DNA of 64,000 nucleotides from Xanthomonas cissicola (GTDB lineage: Bacteria; Pseudomonadota; Gammaproteobacteria; Xanthomonadales; Xanthomonadaceae): NCBI RefSeq assembly GCF_008801575.1, contig NZ_VZPL01000015.1, positions 1 to 64,000 on the forward strand, in the 5' to 3' direction. Both the position numbers and the translations under genes were made by a program. Numbering within the stretch: the stretch's first letter is position 1; each line of letters starts with the position of its first letter. Positions 48,701 through 58,016 of this stretch are shown here, one piece after another. The notes under the pieces were generated by a model. That model did no database searches. It was not told where the DNA came from and was given only the letters and a program-made list of their open reading frames with translations.

Positions 48701-48980
48701 GTGTCTGGCTCCGGCCGCCGCGTTGCGGGTCGGCCTCTGGGTCGGAATCGGCTTCGTCAACAGCCACGGTCGTCGTCGCGACGGCGTTGTCTTCGTCTTC
48801 GTTCACTGCATCCGCGCGCGTTCCCGGCGCGGTGTCGGGGTCGCCCTCACGGGCGTCGTCTGGGTCCTGCGTGTTCTTCTCGTGCACCGAGCCATGCTCG
48901 GGGTGTTGCGGTGTCTGGTCGTTTACTGCGTCGGTCGCGTGCGTATCGATTGCTTGGTCGAGATCGGGTCTTGCTGGTCG
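48693..48980 (-). pseudogene. Out-of-frame remnant of the ScpB acidic tail
   Basis: In a frame one base from scpB, reading DQAIDTHATDAVNDQTPQ and on to DEADSDPEADPQRGGRSQTHE, this stretch has the same Asp/Glu/Ala/Thr composition as the ScpB tail. It stops at 48693, overlapping the rluB ATG in the manner of the other overlaps here. Adding one base near 48975 would join it to ScpB in a 406-residue protein. Confidence 0.7.
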
Positions 48981-49912
48981 AATCCGGCATCGCCGACCGA
49001 TTCCTGCGCATGCTGGTCGGCATCGGCATCGGCATCGGCATCGGCATCGTTGTCGGTTTCACTTTCAGGATCGCGTTCGGCGCTGGTCTTGTGGTCGCTC
49101 GCTGCATCGGTGTTCCGGGACGGAGTCGCCGAGGCGTCGGCCTCGTCCGCATCCGTGGCATCTTGCCAACCGCCGGTGCCGCCGATGCTGTCGTCGGGCT
49201 CGGCGCCAGCGTCGGTTTCTGCTTCCGTGTCCGCATTACCAGCAGCGTCAGCCGCTGCATCCGAATCGCCGCCTTCAGCGCCACCGGCATCCGCCCGATC
49301 CTGCGCCGCGTCCATCGCTGCCGAGGCCGGCACTGCGCCATCCAATTGCCCGTCGCGGTCCAGCGGCAACTGCGGTTCCAGCTCGGCGATGTCCTTCAAC
49401 TCAGACAATGGCGGCAGCTCGTCCAATCGCTTGAGCCCGAAGTAATCCAGAAAGCCCCTGGTGGTGCCGAACAGGGCCGGCTTGCCGGGCACGTCGCGGT
49501 GGCCCACCACGCGGATCCATTCGCGCTCTTCCAGCGCCTGGATGATGTTGCTGCTCACTGCCACGCCGCGCACCTGCTCGATCTCGCCGCGGGTGATCGG
49601 CTGGCGGTAGGCGATCAGTGCCAGGGTCTCCAGCGTGGCGCGGGTGTACTTGGTGCGGCGCTCGGTCCACAGCCGGGCAACCCAGCCATGCACGTCTGCC
49701 TTGACCTGGAAGCGGAAGCCGGAGGCCACCTCGACCAGTTCCACGCCACGGTCGGCACAGGCCTCGCGCAGCAGTTCCAGTGCGCGCTCCACGCTGCCGG
49801 GCGGCGCCGGCTCGTCTTCCGGAAACAGCCCCAGCAGCTGCGCCAGCGTCAGCGGCTGGCTGCTGGCCAGCAGGGCGGCTTCGATAATGCGGGTGATCAG
49901 CGCTTGATCCAT
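48923..49912 (-). CDS. scpB: Segregation and condensation protein B, frameshifted tail
   Basis: 329 residues. The N-terminal ~190 form ScpB's two winged-helix domains: MDQALITRIIEAALLAS, then ETLALIAYRQPITRGEIEQV, RGVAVSSNIIQALEERE and PGKPALFGTTRGFLDYFG. With ScpA it forms the kleisin part of the SMC condensin. A long acidic tail follows (Asp, Ala, Glu) with an (Ala-Asp)n stretch. The last ~10 residues (KQSIRTRPTQ) look out of frame; the acidic reading continues in another frame to 48693. The conserved domain is intact, so function is likely kept. Start at 49912. Confidence 0.92.
   Translation of the reverse strand: MDQALITRIIEAALLASSQPLTLAQLLGLFPEDEPAPPGSVERALELLREACADRGVELVEVASGFRFQVKADVHGWVARLWTERRTKYTRATLETLALIAYRQPITRGEIEQVRGVAVSSNIIQALEEREWIRVVGHRDVPGKPALFGTTRGFLDYFGLKRLDELPPLSELKDIAELEPQLPLDRDGQLDGAVPASAAMDAAQDRADAGGAEGGDSDAAADAAGNADTEAETDAGAEPDDSIGGTGGWQDATDADEADASATPSRNTDAASDHKTSAERDPESETDNDADADADADADQHAQESVGDAGFDQQDPISTKQSIRTRPTQ
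49019..49048. repeat. Hexanucleotide microsatellite in scpB
   Basis: Five perfect copies of GGCATC on the plus strand encode an (Asp-Ala)n run in ScpB. Length changes keep the frame because the unit is six bases. Confidence 0.85.
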
Positions 49913-49925
49913 TCGATGATCGGCT

Positions 49926-50831
49926 TCAGATAGGTTCGTTGGCGGCATCGCTGTCGTCGAATTCGCTGGAGAATTGCAACGGCGCATTGGTATTGCCCAA
50001 CGCCAGCGACTTCACGTAGATCGGCGCCAGCGGCGCTTCCTGCACGATGTCCAGCAACTGCTCCTTGGCCAGTTCGAGCAGCGCCAGGAAGGTGACCAGT
50101 ACGCCGAGCTTGCCTTCTTCGGCAGTGAACAGCGATTCGAAACGGTAGAACTTGCCATCGTCCAGGCGGCTCAGCACATCGCCCATGCGCTGGCGCACAC
50201 TCAGCGCCTCGCGCTTGATCGCATGGCCGGTAAACAGCTCGGCGCGTTTGAGCACGTCGTACAGCGCCATCAGCATTTCTTTCAATTCCACCGGCGGCGG
50301 CAGCTTGACCGCTGCGCGCTCGGGCAAATGCGCCTGCACCGGCGCGCTGTCGCGGCCCATGCGGGGCAGGGTGTCCAGATCCTCGGCGGCCTGCTTGAAG
50401 CGTTCGTATTCCTGCAGACGGCGGACCAATTCGGCGCGCGGATCTTCTTCTTCGCCATCCTGGCTGGGAGGGCGCGGCAACAGCATGCGCGATTTGATCT
50501 CGGCCAGGATCGCCGCCATCACCAGATATTCGGCTGCCAGTTCGAAGCGCAGCTCCTGCATGACATTGATGTAGTCCACATATTGCCGGGTGATCTCGGC
50601 GACGGGGATGTCCAGGATGTCCAGATTCTGGCGGCGGATCAGGTACAGCAGCAGGTCCAGCGGGCCTTCGAAGGCATCCAGGATGACTTCCAGCGCATCC
50701 GGCGGGATATACAGATCCTGCGGGATCTGCAGGACCGGTTGCCCATGCACCACCGCCAGCGGCATTTCCTGCTGCTGTGGCGGCGCACTCGTGGCTGGCG
50801 GAGTCGCGGCGTGCGCGAGTTCGGAATTCAT
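49926..50831 (-). CDS. scpA: Segregation and condensation protein A
   Basis: 301 residues of the kleisin ScpA. Visible are FEGPLDLLLYLIRRQNLDI (the SMC-binding N-domain), YLVMAAILAEIKSRMLLP, and the C-terminal winged helix with VLVTFLALLELAKEQLLD. It bridges SMC heads and binds ScpB during chromosome condensation. Start at 50831 (MNSELAHAAT) is chosen for the family length; upstream open codons to 50963 have no character. Stop is 13 nt before scpB, same strand. Confidence 0.94.
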   Translation of the reverse strand: MNSELAHAATPPATSAPPQQQEMPLAVVHGQPVLQIPQDLYIPPDALEVILDAFEGPLDLLLYLIRRQNLDILDIPVAEITRQYVDYINVMQELRFELAAEYLVMAAILAEIKSRMLLPRPPSQDGEEEDPRAELVRRLQEYERFKQAAEDLDTLPRMGRDSAPVQAHLPERAAVKLPPPVELKEMLMALYDVLKRAELFTGHAIKREALSVRQRMGDVLSRLDDGKFYRFESLFTAEEGKLGVLVTFLALLELAKEQLLDIVQEAPLAPIYVKSLALGNTNAPLQFSSEFDDSDAANEPI

Positions 50832-51196
50832 CAGGTCGACATCGGTCTTACGGTCGCCGGCGGAGGTCTGAGCCACGCCTGCAGGGCTTTGCCTTGAGTT
50901 ATTGCGATCAATGTCATGCCTGTGCCGGCACGATCCCACAAATCTACATACGCCAATCCACATGCAAGCAGGCGCCGTGTGGCATGCGGCGACGGAACAG
51001 CGAGGAGGTCGTCTACGCGGGCCGGCGGTGGGCAGCGAATCGGTCGTCGGGAAGAGCGTTGAGCCTGGGCCGACGGGCCGCTGCGTCCGGTTGCGTGTGC
51101 AGTGGTGCCAAGGGTAATGCGTGCGCGGGGGCGGTGTCCAGCGCCGACGCGGCTAGAATCAGCGCGGTGATCTTCCAGTCTTAGGCGAGGTGGCGT
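50832..51196. other. Intergenic region between divergent scpA and yciI
   Basis: 365 bp expected to hold both promoters. A TAGAAT hexamer (51154-51159) is a possible -10 for yciI, but no -35 fits it. No gene is supported. Confidence 0.5.
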
Positions 51197-51496
51197 GTGT
51201 GGTACGTAATCGAGGGGTATGACCGGCCGGACGCATTGGCGGCACGGCAGCAGGCGCGGCCGGCGCATCTGGCGCGTCTGCAGGAACTTGCGGCCGCCGG
51301 GCGATTGCTGGTGGCGGGCCCGTGCCCGGCCATCGACGCCGAAGATCCGGGTCCGGCCGGTTTCAGCGGCAGCGTCGTAATTGCCGAGTTCGACGCTCTG
51401 GACAAGGCGCGCGCCTGGGCAGATGCCGACCCCTATGTGGAAGCGGGTGTGTACACGCGCACCGAGGTCCGGCCGTTCCGCCGGGTATTGCCATGA
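51197..51496 (+). CDS. yciI: YciI family protein
   Basis: 99 residues, starting at GTG 51197 ([19 protein letters not shown]), with GAGG 6 nt upstream. The family blocks [50 protein letters not shown] and VRPFRRVLP are clear; His and Asp of the proposed active site are present. Overlaps bolA by 4 nt, an arrangement also seen near the ispZ/yciA region in other bacteria. Enzymatic role unproven in the family. Confidence 0.9.
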   Translation: MWYVIEGYDRPDALAARQQARPAHLARLQELAAAGRLLVAGPCPAIDAEDPGPAGFSGSVVIAEFDALDKARAWADADPYVEAGVYTRTEVRPFRRVLP

Positions 51497-51762
51497 GCCG
51501 GGTCGAACAGATCCGCGCAGCGTTGCAGGCGGCACTGGCGCCCACCGAGCTGGATGTCGTCGACGACAGTGCGCGGCATGCAGGCCACGCCGGTGCGCGC
51601 GACGGGCGCGGGCACTTCAATGTGCGCGTGGTCAGCGCCGCATTTGTCGGCAAGCCGCCACTGGCACGGCACCGTGCGGTGTATGCCGCGGTGGGCGAGA
51701 TGATGCAGACCGATATTCATGCCTTGTCGATCGAGGCCCTCGCGCCGGGCGAGGTGGGCTGA
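51493..51762 (+). CDS. bolA: BolA family protein
   Basis: 89 residues. BolA proteins bind monothiol glutaredoxins and [2Fe-2S] clusters and influence morphology and stress response. The core [26 protein letters not shown] matches the class-II KH-like BolA fold, with the conserved histidine in ARHRAVY. Length is normal. Its ATG overlaps the yciI stop (ATGA). Confidence 0.93.
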   Translation: MSRVEQIRAALQAALAPTELDVVDDSARHAGHAGARDGRGHFNVRVVSAAFVGKPPLARHRAVYAAVGEMMQTDIHALSIEALAPGEVG

Positions 51763-52048
51763 ACGTTGTAGAGCAGGGGATACGGTCGTACCCGAGTGCG
51801 CGCAGTGTCAGAGGCGCGGGCAACAACGGCAATCGCCTTCACGCCAGCTGAGGTCAGGGCGCGGCCGGCGAGGCCGTGGCAGTGCCGGCGATAGGTGCCG
51901 GTCGCGCCGGTCGTGCGACTCCTGGCGAGGCCGGATCGATTCGTTGTTAAGCGTGACCTGCATCGTGCTTGGCTTGTGGACGCATGGGAACATATTTGTT
52001 GCGTCGCAGCACATTGCTTCACGCGCTCCTCACCTGCAGCTAGTTGAT
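51763..52048. other. Intergenic region after bolA
   Basis: About 285 bp. A minus-strand frame across it (to 52064) has no recognisable character. No terminator with a clear T run was seen after bolA. Confidence 0.5.
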
Positions 52049-52063
52049 CTGTAAGCGTTTTCA
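52049..52063. promoter_or_regulatory. LacI-type operator O1
   Basis: CTGTAAGCGTTTTCA fits the LacI/GalR operator pattern TGNAANCGNTTNCA. It is the exact reverse complement of O2 at 52096-52110, centres 47 bp apart. It lies about 90 bp before the regulator start, so autoregulation is likely. Confidence 0.8.
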
Positions 52064-52095
52064 CGTGTGTGAAGATGGGGGTTTACGCCTCTGTA

Positions 52096-52110
52096 TGAAA
52101 ACGCTTACAG
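52096..52110. promoter_or_regulatory. LacI-type operator O2
   Basis: TGAAAACGCTTACAG, the inverted copy of O1, 42 bp before the lacI-family ATG. Two face-to-face operators allow looping over the promoter. Confidence 0.8.
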
Positions 52111-52152
52111 TCCGCGCCAGTTTTGGGAAGTCGGTCGCGGAGGGCGACACGA

Positions 52153-53175
52153 ATGGCCAAGGGTGCGGTCACCATCAAAGATGTCGCTCGGGAAGCGCAG
52201 GTCTCCGTCGCAACGGTGTCGCGTGCGCTCAACGGGCACGACAATGTTGCCGGGCCGGTGCGCCAGCAAGTGCTGGAAGTGGCCGAGCGGCTGCGCTACA
52301 GCCCGCATGCGGCCGCGCGTAGCCTGAGCAGCCGGCGCTCGCAGACGCTGGGCGTGGTGCTGCCGGACTTGTATGGCGAATTCTTCTCCGAATTGATTCG
52401 CGGCATCGACGGCGCTGCGCGTGTGGCGGGCCAGCACCTGCTGGTGTCCAGCTATCACGGCGACCCGGAAGCCCAGGGCAGGGCGCTGCGCTCGATGCGC
52501 GGACGCGTCGATGGTTTGCTGGTGCTCTCGCCCTACGCCGAGCAGCCGGGGTTCCTCACCGATAACCTGCCGCAGTCGCTGCCAACGGTGTTGATCAATG
52601 CGCACCTGCCCGGTGCCGACTATCCGGTGCTGAGCATCGACGACCACGCCGGTGCCATGGCCATGACCGAGCACCTGCTGCGTGCCGGGCACCGTCGCAT
52701 CGCCTTCATCGGTGGCCCGGCGCTGAACTTCGACGCGCGCGAACGCCTGCTCGGCTTCCGCGATGCGCTTGCCGCGTTCGGTGCGCAGGCGCAGGGCGTG
52801 GAGTATCCGGGCGACTTCGACGAAGCCTCCGGCCACCGCGCCGGACTGGCGATGCTGGCGGCCGGCGCGTTGCCGGATGCGGTCTTCGCCGCCAACGACA
52901 TGACTGCGCTGGGCTGCCTGTACGCGTTCGCCCAGGCCGATGTGTCGGTGCCGGGCGACGTGGCGCTGGCGGGTTTCGACGACATTCCGCTGGCCCGTTT
53001 TGTCCACCCCGCGCTGACCACCATGCGCGTGAGCATCGCCCGGCTGGGCGAGCAGGCCATGACCCGACTGATGCGCCTGGTCGAAACGCCCGACCGCGAC
53101 GACGGCATCCGCCAATTGCTCACGCCCGAGCTGGTGATCCGCGCCTCCTGCGGTGCGGACGAACCGGCTCACTGA
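52153..53175 (+). CDS. LacI-family transcriptional regulator
   Basis: 340 residues. DNA-binding helix-turn-helix TIKDVAREAQVSVATVSR and hinge helix (YSPHAAARSLSSRRSQ) at the N-terminus, then a sugar-binding periplasmic-type core (QTLGVVLPDLYGEFFSEL, RRIAFIGGP, AGFDDIPLARFVHPALTTM). It should repress the downstream glucan locus until an oligosaccharide binds. Start at ATG 52153 with GGAGGG 8 nt upstream; an earlier ATG at 52123 would add ten residues. Operators O1 and O2 precede it, and a perfect related palindrome precedes the 56394 gene. Confidence 0.93.
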   Translation: MAKGAVTIKDVAREAQVSVATVSRALNGHDNVAGPVRQQVLEVAERLRYSPHAAARSLSSRRSQTLGVVLPDLYGEFFSELIRGIDGAARVAGQHLLVSSYHGDPEAQGRALRSMRGRVDGLLVLSPYAEQPGFLTDNLPQSLPTVLINAHLPGADYPVLSIDDHAGAMAMTEHLLRAGHRRIAFIGGPALNFDARERLLGFRDALAAFGAQAQGVEYPGDFDEASGHRAGLAMLAAGALPDAVFAANDMTALGCLYAFAQADVSVPGDVALAGFDDIPLARFVHPALTTMRVSIARLGEQAMTRLMRLVETPDRDDGIRQLLTPELVIRASCGADEPAH

Positions 53176-53311
53176 CCTTTCCGGCCACGCGTCTCTGGGC
53201 CGCCGACCCTTTCGCGGGCGTTCTGTCCGCTCCCGCTGCCCCCGCAGCGGCTGTTCCTGCACCACTGCACTGCCACAACAACAATCTGTACCGATCCCTG
53301 GAGGGACGACC

Positions 53312-56290
53312 ATGCGCCACCACCACCCCCATTCCGCCCGTCCGGCGCGCAAGCTGCTCAGCTGCGCGCTTGCCAGCTGCCTGCTGCTCGGCGCCGCACC
53401 GGCTTTCGCACAAAGCACCGCTGCGACCATCCGCGGGCAGGTCACCGTCGATGCCGCACCTGCCGCCCAGGCGCAGGTCACCGCCACCAATCTGGCCACC
53501 GGCCTGACCCGCACCGTGCAGGTCAGCAACGGCGGTTATTCGGTGGGCGGCCTGCCGCCGGGTTCGTACCGCATCGATGTCGCCGCCAATGGCCAGACCA
53601 GTTCGCAGAACGTCACCGTGCAGGTCGGCCAGACGGCGACCTTGAACCTGGGCGTCGGTGGCGAACCCGCCACGGCCGCGGGTGGTAACGCCACCACGCT
53701 GGATGCGGTGCAGGTGAAGGCGCCGCCGGTGCTGGTGGAGACGCGCACCTCCGAAAACGCCACCTATATTTCCAACGTGCAGATCCAGAACCTGCCGCGC
53801 GCCACGCGCAACTTCCTGGAGCTGGCCGACACCGTGCCCAACGTGCAGTTCACCCGTGAGGCCAACGGCACCACCAAGGTGCGCACCGGCGCGACCTCGG
53901 CCGAAGGCACCAATGTCTACATCGACGGTGTCAGCCAGAAGAACTACGTGCTCACCGGTGGCGTGAGCGGCCAGGATTCCAGCCGCGGCAACCCGTTCCC
54001 GCAGTCGGCGATCGGCGAGTACAAGGTCATCACCTCCAACTACAAGGCCGAGTTCGACCAGGTCAGCGGCGCGGCCATCGTCGCCTCGTCCAAGTCCGGC
54101 ACCAACGATTTCCACGGCAGCTTCTTCTGGGACACCAGCAACGACAGCTGGCGCGAAGAAAGCCCGCTGGAGAAGAAGGCCGGCGTGCGCGACGACTTCG
54201 AAGAAACCCAGTACGGCGCCACCTTCAGCGGCCCGATCCTCAAGGACAAGGCGCACTTCTTCATCGCCTATGAAGCCAAGGAGTACACCACCCCCAACGT
54301 GGTGATCCCCGGCTCGATCTATTCGGACCGCGTCGACCAGTTGCCTGCACAGCTGCAGCCGTTGGTGGTGACCTCCAGCACGCCGTTCAAGGAAGACCTG
54401 TACTTCGGCAAGATCGACTGGACCATCGGCGAGAACAACCTGTTCGAGCTGACCGGCAAGTACCGCAAGGAAGACGAGCTCAACGACGTCGGCCGCACCT
54501 CGACCTACGAGCACGGCAGCATCAACGGTCAGGAAGAAAAGCGCGCCAACCTGCGCTGGCAGTATAGCGGGGCCAACTTCCTCAACGAGGCCAACCTGAG
54601 CTACGAAAGCGCGTTCTGGAACCAGGCGCCGATCAACAACGGCAACGGCTACATCCTCAGCTACGCGCCGGTGCGCGGCAACGAGACCGACATCCTGGCG
54701 GCGGGCGCCGGCAGCAGCTTCCAGCGCAAGGGGCAGAAGGGCTGGACCTTCCAGGACGACCTGACCTTGAACAGCCTGGAATGGCATGGCGCGCACACCG
54801 TCAAGATGGGCGTGAAGTTCAAGAGCATCGATCTGGATTCGACCCAGTTCAACCCGGCCAACCCGCAGTACTACTACAACATCCTCACCGACGTGCAAAC
54901 GCCGTACCGCGTGCGCTTCGGTGCGCCGCTGGTGGAAGGTGGCGGCTCGGTGGTGTCCAAGAACAAGCAGTACGGCATCTACCTGCAGGACGACTGGGAG
55001 GTCAACGAGCACTGGACCTTGAACCTGGGCGTGCGCTACGACTACGAGCAAACCCCGGCGTTCCTGGATTTCGTGACCCCCTCGGATGTCGCCAGCGCGC
55101 TGCAGAACTGGCCCAATCTGCGCAACGCCAACTACAACATCAACGACTTCATCAGCACCGGCAACAACCGCAAGGCGTTCAACAATGCCTGGCAGCCGCG
55201 TCTGGGCGCCTCCTACGACCTGTTCGGCGATCAGGCCCACGTGATCTATGGTGGTGCCGGTCGTGCGTACGACCGCAACATCTTCGATTACCTGGCACTG
55301 GAGCAGCTCAACAACTCCTTCAAGTCGTATAGCTACTACTTCACCAGCGCCAACAACCCCACTTGCCTGGGCGACCCGTGCACGGCCTGGAATCCGGCGT
55401 ACAACAGCCAGGATGGCTTGAACACACTCACGGCCAACAGCACCGGCGGTGGCGGACGTGAGGTCTACCTGATCGACAACAACCTCAAGACCCCGTACTC
55501 CGACCAATTCAGCATCGGCATGCGCAACATGGTGCCGTTGTGGGGCCAGGACTGGTTCACCGATGTCACCCTGAGCCGCATCGAGAGCCACGACGGTTTT
55601 GCTTTCGTGCGCGGCAACCGCCTGCCGGACGGTTCGTTCTTCCAGCCGGGCACCACCTCCGGCGTGCCGACCGACGGCCCGAACGGCTATAGCGCCATCG
55701 TGCTGGGCACCAATGGCGTGGAAACCCGCAACAACCAGCTGGCCTTGCAGGTGGAAAAGCCCTTCGACGAAGAGTCCGGCTGGGGCCTGACCGTGGCCTA
55801 CACCTATTCCGATGCGAAGGAGAACCGTCAGTTCGGCGAGCACTATGCGCTGGACCGCGAACGCATCCAGGACTATGGCTGGCGTGAGGCCGGCGGCATC
55901 CCGAAGAACCGCTTGGTGGTCACCGGCATCTACGAGCTGCCATATGAGATCAAGCTGTCCGGCAAGCTGTCGCTGGCCAGCCAGACCGCGCGCTATGGCC
56001 AGAATTGCCTGGCCGGCAACGACCAGTGCCAGATCATCCAGTTCAAGCCGGATGGCACGCTGGGCTACAAGGAATTCAGCATTGCCGCCAATAAAGAGTG
56101 GGACACCGGCGGTGGTGTCAAATTCAATGTGCGTGCGGATATCCTCAACGTGTTCAACTGGGTTAATTACGCCACCTTCAACGGCGATACCGGAACATTG
56201 CAGGACTTGAACACGGCTTACGGCACACCGACCGGTGTGCTGGCGTCGCCGATGCGCACCTTCCGTCTGGCTTTCGGCCTGAACTGGTGA
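53312..56290 (+). CDS. Oar-like TonB-dependent receptor
   Basis: 992 residues: signal peptide ending AFAQ, an N-terminal carboxypeptidase-regulatory-like beta-sandwich (about 35-110: ATIRGQVTVDAAPAAQAQVT, GLPPGSYRIDV), a plug with TTLDAVQVKAPPV, then a long beta-barrel ending TFRLAFGLNW with terminal aromatic residue. This is the Oar-type TonB receptor common in xanthomonads, which imports oligosaccharides over the outer membrane with TonB energy. Substrate inferred as a beta-glucan from its neighbours. GGAGGG lies 7 nt before ATG 53312. A 14-bp hairpin follows the stop. Confidence 0.93.
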   Translation: MRHHHPHSARPARKLLSCALASCLLLGAAPAFAQSTAATIRGQVTVDAAPAAQAQVTATNLATGLTRTVQVSNGGYSVGGLPPGSYRIDVAANGQTSSQNVTVQVGQTATLNLGVGGEPATAAGGNATTLDAVQVKAPPVLVETRTSENATYISNVQIQNLPRATRNFLELADTVPNVQFTREANGTTKVRTGATSAEGTNVYIDGVSQKNYVLTGGVSGQDSSRGNPFPQSAIGEYKVITSNYKAEFDQVSGAAIVASSKSGTNDFHGSFFWDTSNDSWREESPLEKKAGVRDDFEETQYGATFSGPILKDKAHFFIAYEAKEYTTPNVVIPGSIYSDRVDQLPAQLQPLVVTSSTPFKEDLYFGKIDWTIGENNLFELTGKYRKEDELNDVGRTSTYEHGSINGQEEKRANLRWQYSGANFLNEANLSYESAFWNQAPINNGNGYILSYAPVRGNETDILAAGAGSSFQRKGQKGWTFQDDLTLNSLEWHGAHTVKMGVKFKSIDLDSTQFNPANPQYYYNILTDVQTPYRVRFGAPLVEGGGSVVSKNKQYGIYLQDDWEVNEHWTLNLGVRYDYEQTPAFLDFVTPSDVASALQNWPNLRNANYNINDFISTGNNRKAFNNAWQPRLGASYDLFGDQAHVIYGGAGRAYDRNIFDYLALEQLNNSFKSYSYYFTSANNPTCLGDPCTAWNPAYNSQDGLNTLTANSTGGGGREVYLIDNNLKTPYSDQFSIGMRNMVPLWGQDWFTDVTLSRIESHDGFAFVRGNRLPDGSFFQPGTTSGVPTDGPNGYSAIVLGTNGVETRNNQLALQVEKPFDEESGWGLTVAYTYSDAKENRQFGEHYALDRERIQDYGWREAGGIPKNRLVVTGIYELPYEIKLSGKLSLASQTARYGQNCLAGNDQCQIIQFKPDGTLGYKEFSIAANKEWDTGGGVKFNVRADILNVFNWVNYATFNGDTGTLQDLNTAYGTPTGVLASPMRTFRLAFGLNW

Positions 56291-56295
56291 GGTGC

Positions 56296-56329
56296 TCGAC
56301 CGCCCTGGCCGCAACGCCAGGGCGGTCGA
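56296..56329. other. Strong hairpin between receptor and lipoprotein genes
   Basis: TCGACCGCCCTGGC (56296-56309) pairs fully with 56316-56329, loop CGCAAC. No T run follows, so it is more likely a processing or mRNA-stability element, giving unequal expression of receptor and downstream genes, than a terminator. Confidence 0.7.
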
Positions 56330-56365
56330 ACTCGGCGCCTGGATAGGGTAGGTTGGCGTGTCAGA

Positions 56366-56379
56366 TGTAATCGATTACA
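56366..56379. promoter_or_regulatory. LacI-type operator O3
   Basis: TGTAATCGATTACA, a perfect 14-bp palindrome with the LacI-family central CG, 14 bp before the 56394 ATG. Its TGTAA half-site is shared with O1 and O2. It excludes an ATG at 56358 as the true start. Confidence 0.8.
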
Positions 56380-56393
56380 CACGTGGGGGGCGG

Positions 56394-58013
56394 ATGGACA
56401 GGGGCAACACGTCGCGATGGTTGACGATTCCACTCTTGCTGGGCGCGCTGGTCGTGGCGTCGTGCAAGCAAGCCGAGGAACCCAAGGTGGCCGAAAAGAA
56501 GGCACCGGTGAAAGTCATCCTGGTTGAGGCACAACTGCCGCCCAAACCGGTCAAGCCGCCGCTGCCGCCGTTGTTTTCGGACATCGAACGCCGCACGTTC
56601 CAGTTTTTCTGGGACACCACCAACGAGGTCAACGGCCTGTCGCCGGACCGGTTTCCGTCGCGCCCGTTCGCCAGCATTGCGTCGGTCGGATTCGCGCTGA
56701 CCGCCTATCCGATCGGCATCGAAAACGGGTGGGTCAGTCGCAATCAGGCGATCGACCGCACCCTGACCACGCTGAAATTCTTCCGCGACGCGCCGATGGG
56801 GCCGCAGAAGACAGGCCGGGCCGGCTACAAGGGCTTCTACTATCATTTTCTGGACATGCAGCAGGGCAACCGCTACGACAGCTGGGTCGAGCTGTCGAGC
56901 GTGGACACCGCACTGCTGATGATGGGCGTGTTGTTCACCCAGTCGTATTACGACGGCGAGGACCCGCGCGAAAAGGAGATCCGCCAGATCGCCGACACGC
57001 TGTACAAGCGCGTGGACTGGCGCTGGCTGCAACAGCGCGCGCCGCTGATCTCGATGGGCTGGTTCCCCGAAAGCGGCTTCATCAACCACGACTGGATGGG
57101 CTACAACGAGGCGATGATGCTGTACATCCTCGCCCTGGGCTCGCCGACGCATGGGGTCGATCCGGACGCATGGACCAGTTGGACCCGCACCTACAACAAC
57201 GACTGGGGCGTGTACCAGGGCCAGGAATACCTGTCGTTCGGCCCGCTGTTCGGCCACCAATACAGCCATGTCTGGATCGATTTCCGCGATATCCAGGACC
57301 AGTACATGCGCGAACGCGGCATCGACTACTTCCTCAACAGCCGCCGCGCCACCTTGGCGCAGCGCGACTACGCCATCGATAACCCGATGAAGTGGAAGGA
57401 CTACGGCGAGAACGTCTGGGGCCTCACCGCCAGCGATGGCCCGCAGAACACCAGCCAGGAATACCGCGGCGAGCAGCGTCAATTCCGCCATTACTCTTCG
57501 CGCGGCGCCGGCCTGCGCGAGAATTTCGACGACGGCACCATCGTGCCCTCGGCGGCGATTTCTTCGATCGTGTTCGCTCCGGAAGTGGTGATCCCGGCCA
57601 CCGAAGAGATGCACAAGCGCTATGGCGATTTCCTGTATTCCAGTTATGGCTTCCTGGATTCGTTCAATCCCAGCTTCAACTACGACATCCCGCTCAAGAC
57701 CGGGCGCATGGTGCCGGATCGCGGCTGGGTGGCCAGCGACTACATCGCCATCGACCAGGGCCCGATCCTGGCGATGATCGCCAACTACCAGAACGAATTC
57801 GTCTGGAACGTGATGAAGAAAAACCCCTACATCCGTGCCGGTCTGGAACGCGCCGGCTTTACCGGCGGCTGGCTCACTCCGGAGGGCGAGCCGCAGCCGG
57901 CGCCGCAGAAGGACGAGCAGAAAGCCGCCGCGCGCGCGCTGGGCATGGCCGAATCGCGCGCCGCCGCCGCCCAGGCCCAGCAAGACCCCTCGCAACGCCA
58001 AAAACCCGAGTAA
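56394..58013 (+). CDS. GH144-like (glycoamylase-type) lipoprotein
   Basis: 539 residues. Lipoprotein signal WLTIPLLLGALVVASCKQ (lipobox VVASC), then a Pro/Lys-rich linker and a catalytic (alpha/alpha)6 domain of the glucoamylase-like PF10091 type, family GH144 (endo-beta-1,2-glucanases). Blocks seen are LFSDIERRTFQFFWDTTNEV, GRAGYKGFYYHFLDM, VELSSVDTALLMMGVLF, NHDWMGYNEAMMLYILALGS and FGPLFGHQYSHVWIDFRD. Anchored in a membrane, it would cut polysaccharide for the ABC importer. Exact specificity unproven. C-terminal Ala/Gln tail of ~50 residues is low-complexity. Start at 56394 because O3 occupies the upstream alternative. Confidence 0.87.
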   Translation: MDRGNTSRWLTIPLLLGALVVASCKQAEEPKVAEKKAPVKVILVEAQLPPKPVKPPLPPLFSDIERRTFQFFWDTTNEVNGLSPDRFPSRPFASIASVGFALTAYPIGIENGWVSRNQAIDRTLTTLKFFRDAPMGPQKTGRAGYKGFYYHFLDMQQGNRYDSWVELSSVDTALLMMGVLFTQSYYDGEDPREKEIRQIADTLYKRVDWRWLQQRAPLISMGWFPESGFINHDWMGYNEAMMLYILALGSPTHGVDPDAWTSWTRTYNNDWGVYQGQEYLSFGPLFGHQYSHVWIDFRDIQDQYMRERGIDYFLNSRRATLAQRDYAIDNPMKWKDYGENVWGLTASDGPQNTSQEYRGEQRQFRHYSSRGAGLRENFDDGTIVPSAAISSIVFAPEVVIPATEEMHKRYGDFLYSSYGFLDSFNPSFNYDIPLKTGRMVPDRGWVASDYIAIDQGPILAMIANYQNEFVWNVMKKNPYIRAGLERAGFTGGWLTPEGEPQPAPQKDEQKAAARALGMAESRAAAAQAQQDPSQRQKPE

Positions 58014-58016
58014 TCC

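Noticed and set aside
49019-49048. Hexamer repeat as a phase-variation switch
   Set aside because: The unit length is six bases, so gain or loss of copies does not change the reading frame.
51717-52064. A minus-strand frame of 115 residues after bolA
   Set aside because: It overlaps bolA and LacI operator O1, and shows no domain or ribosome site.
56358-56393. ATG at 56358 as start of the GH144-like gene
   Set aside because: It would place operator O3 within the coding region and add residues before the lipoprotein signal; ATG 56394 gives a proper lipobox signal.
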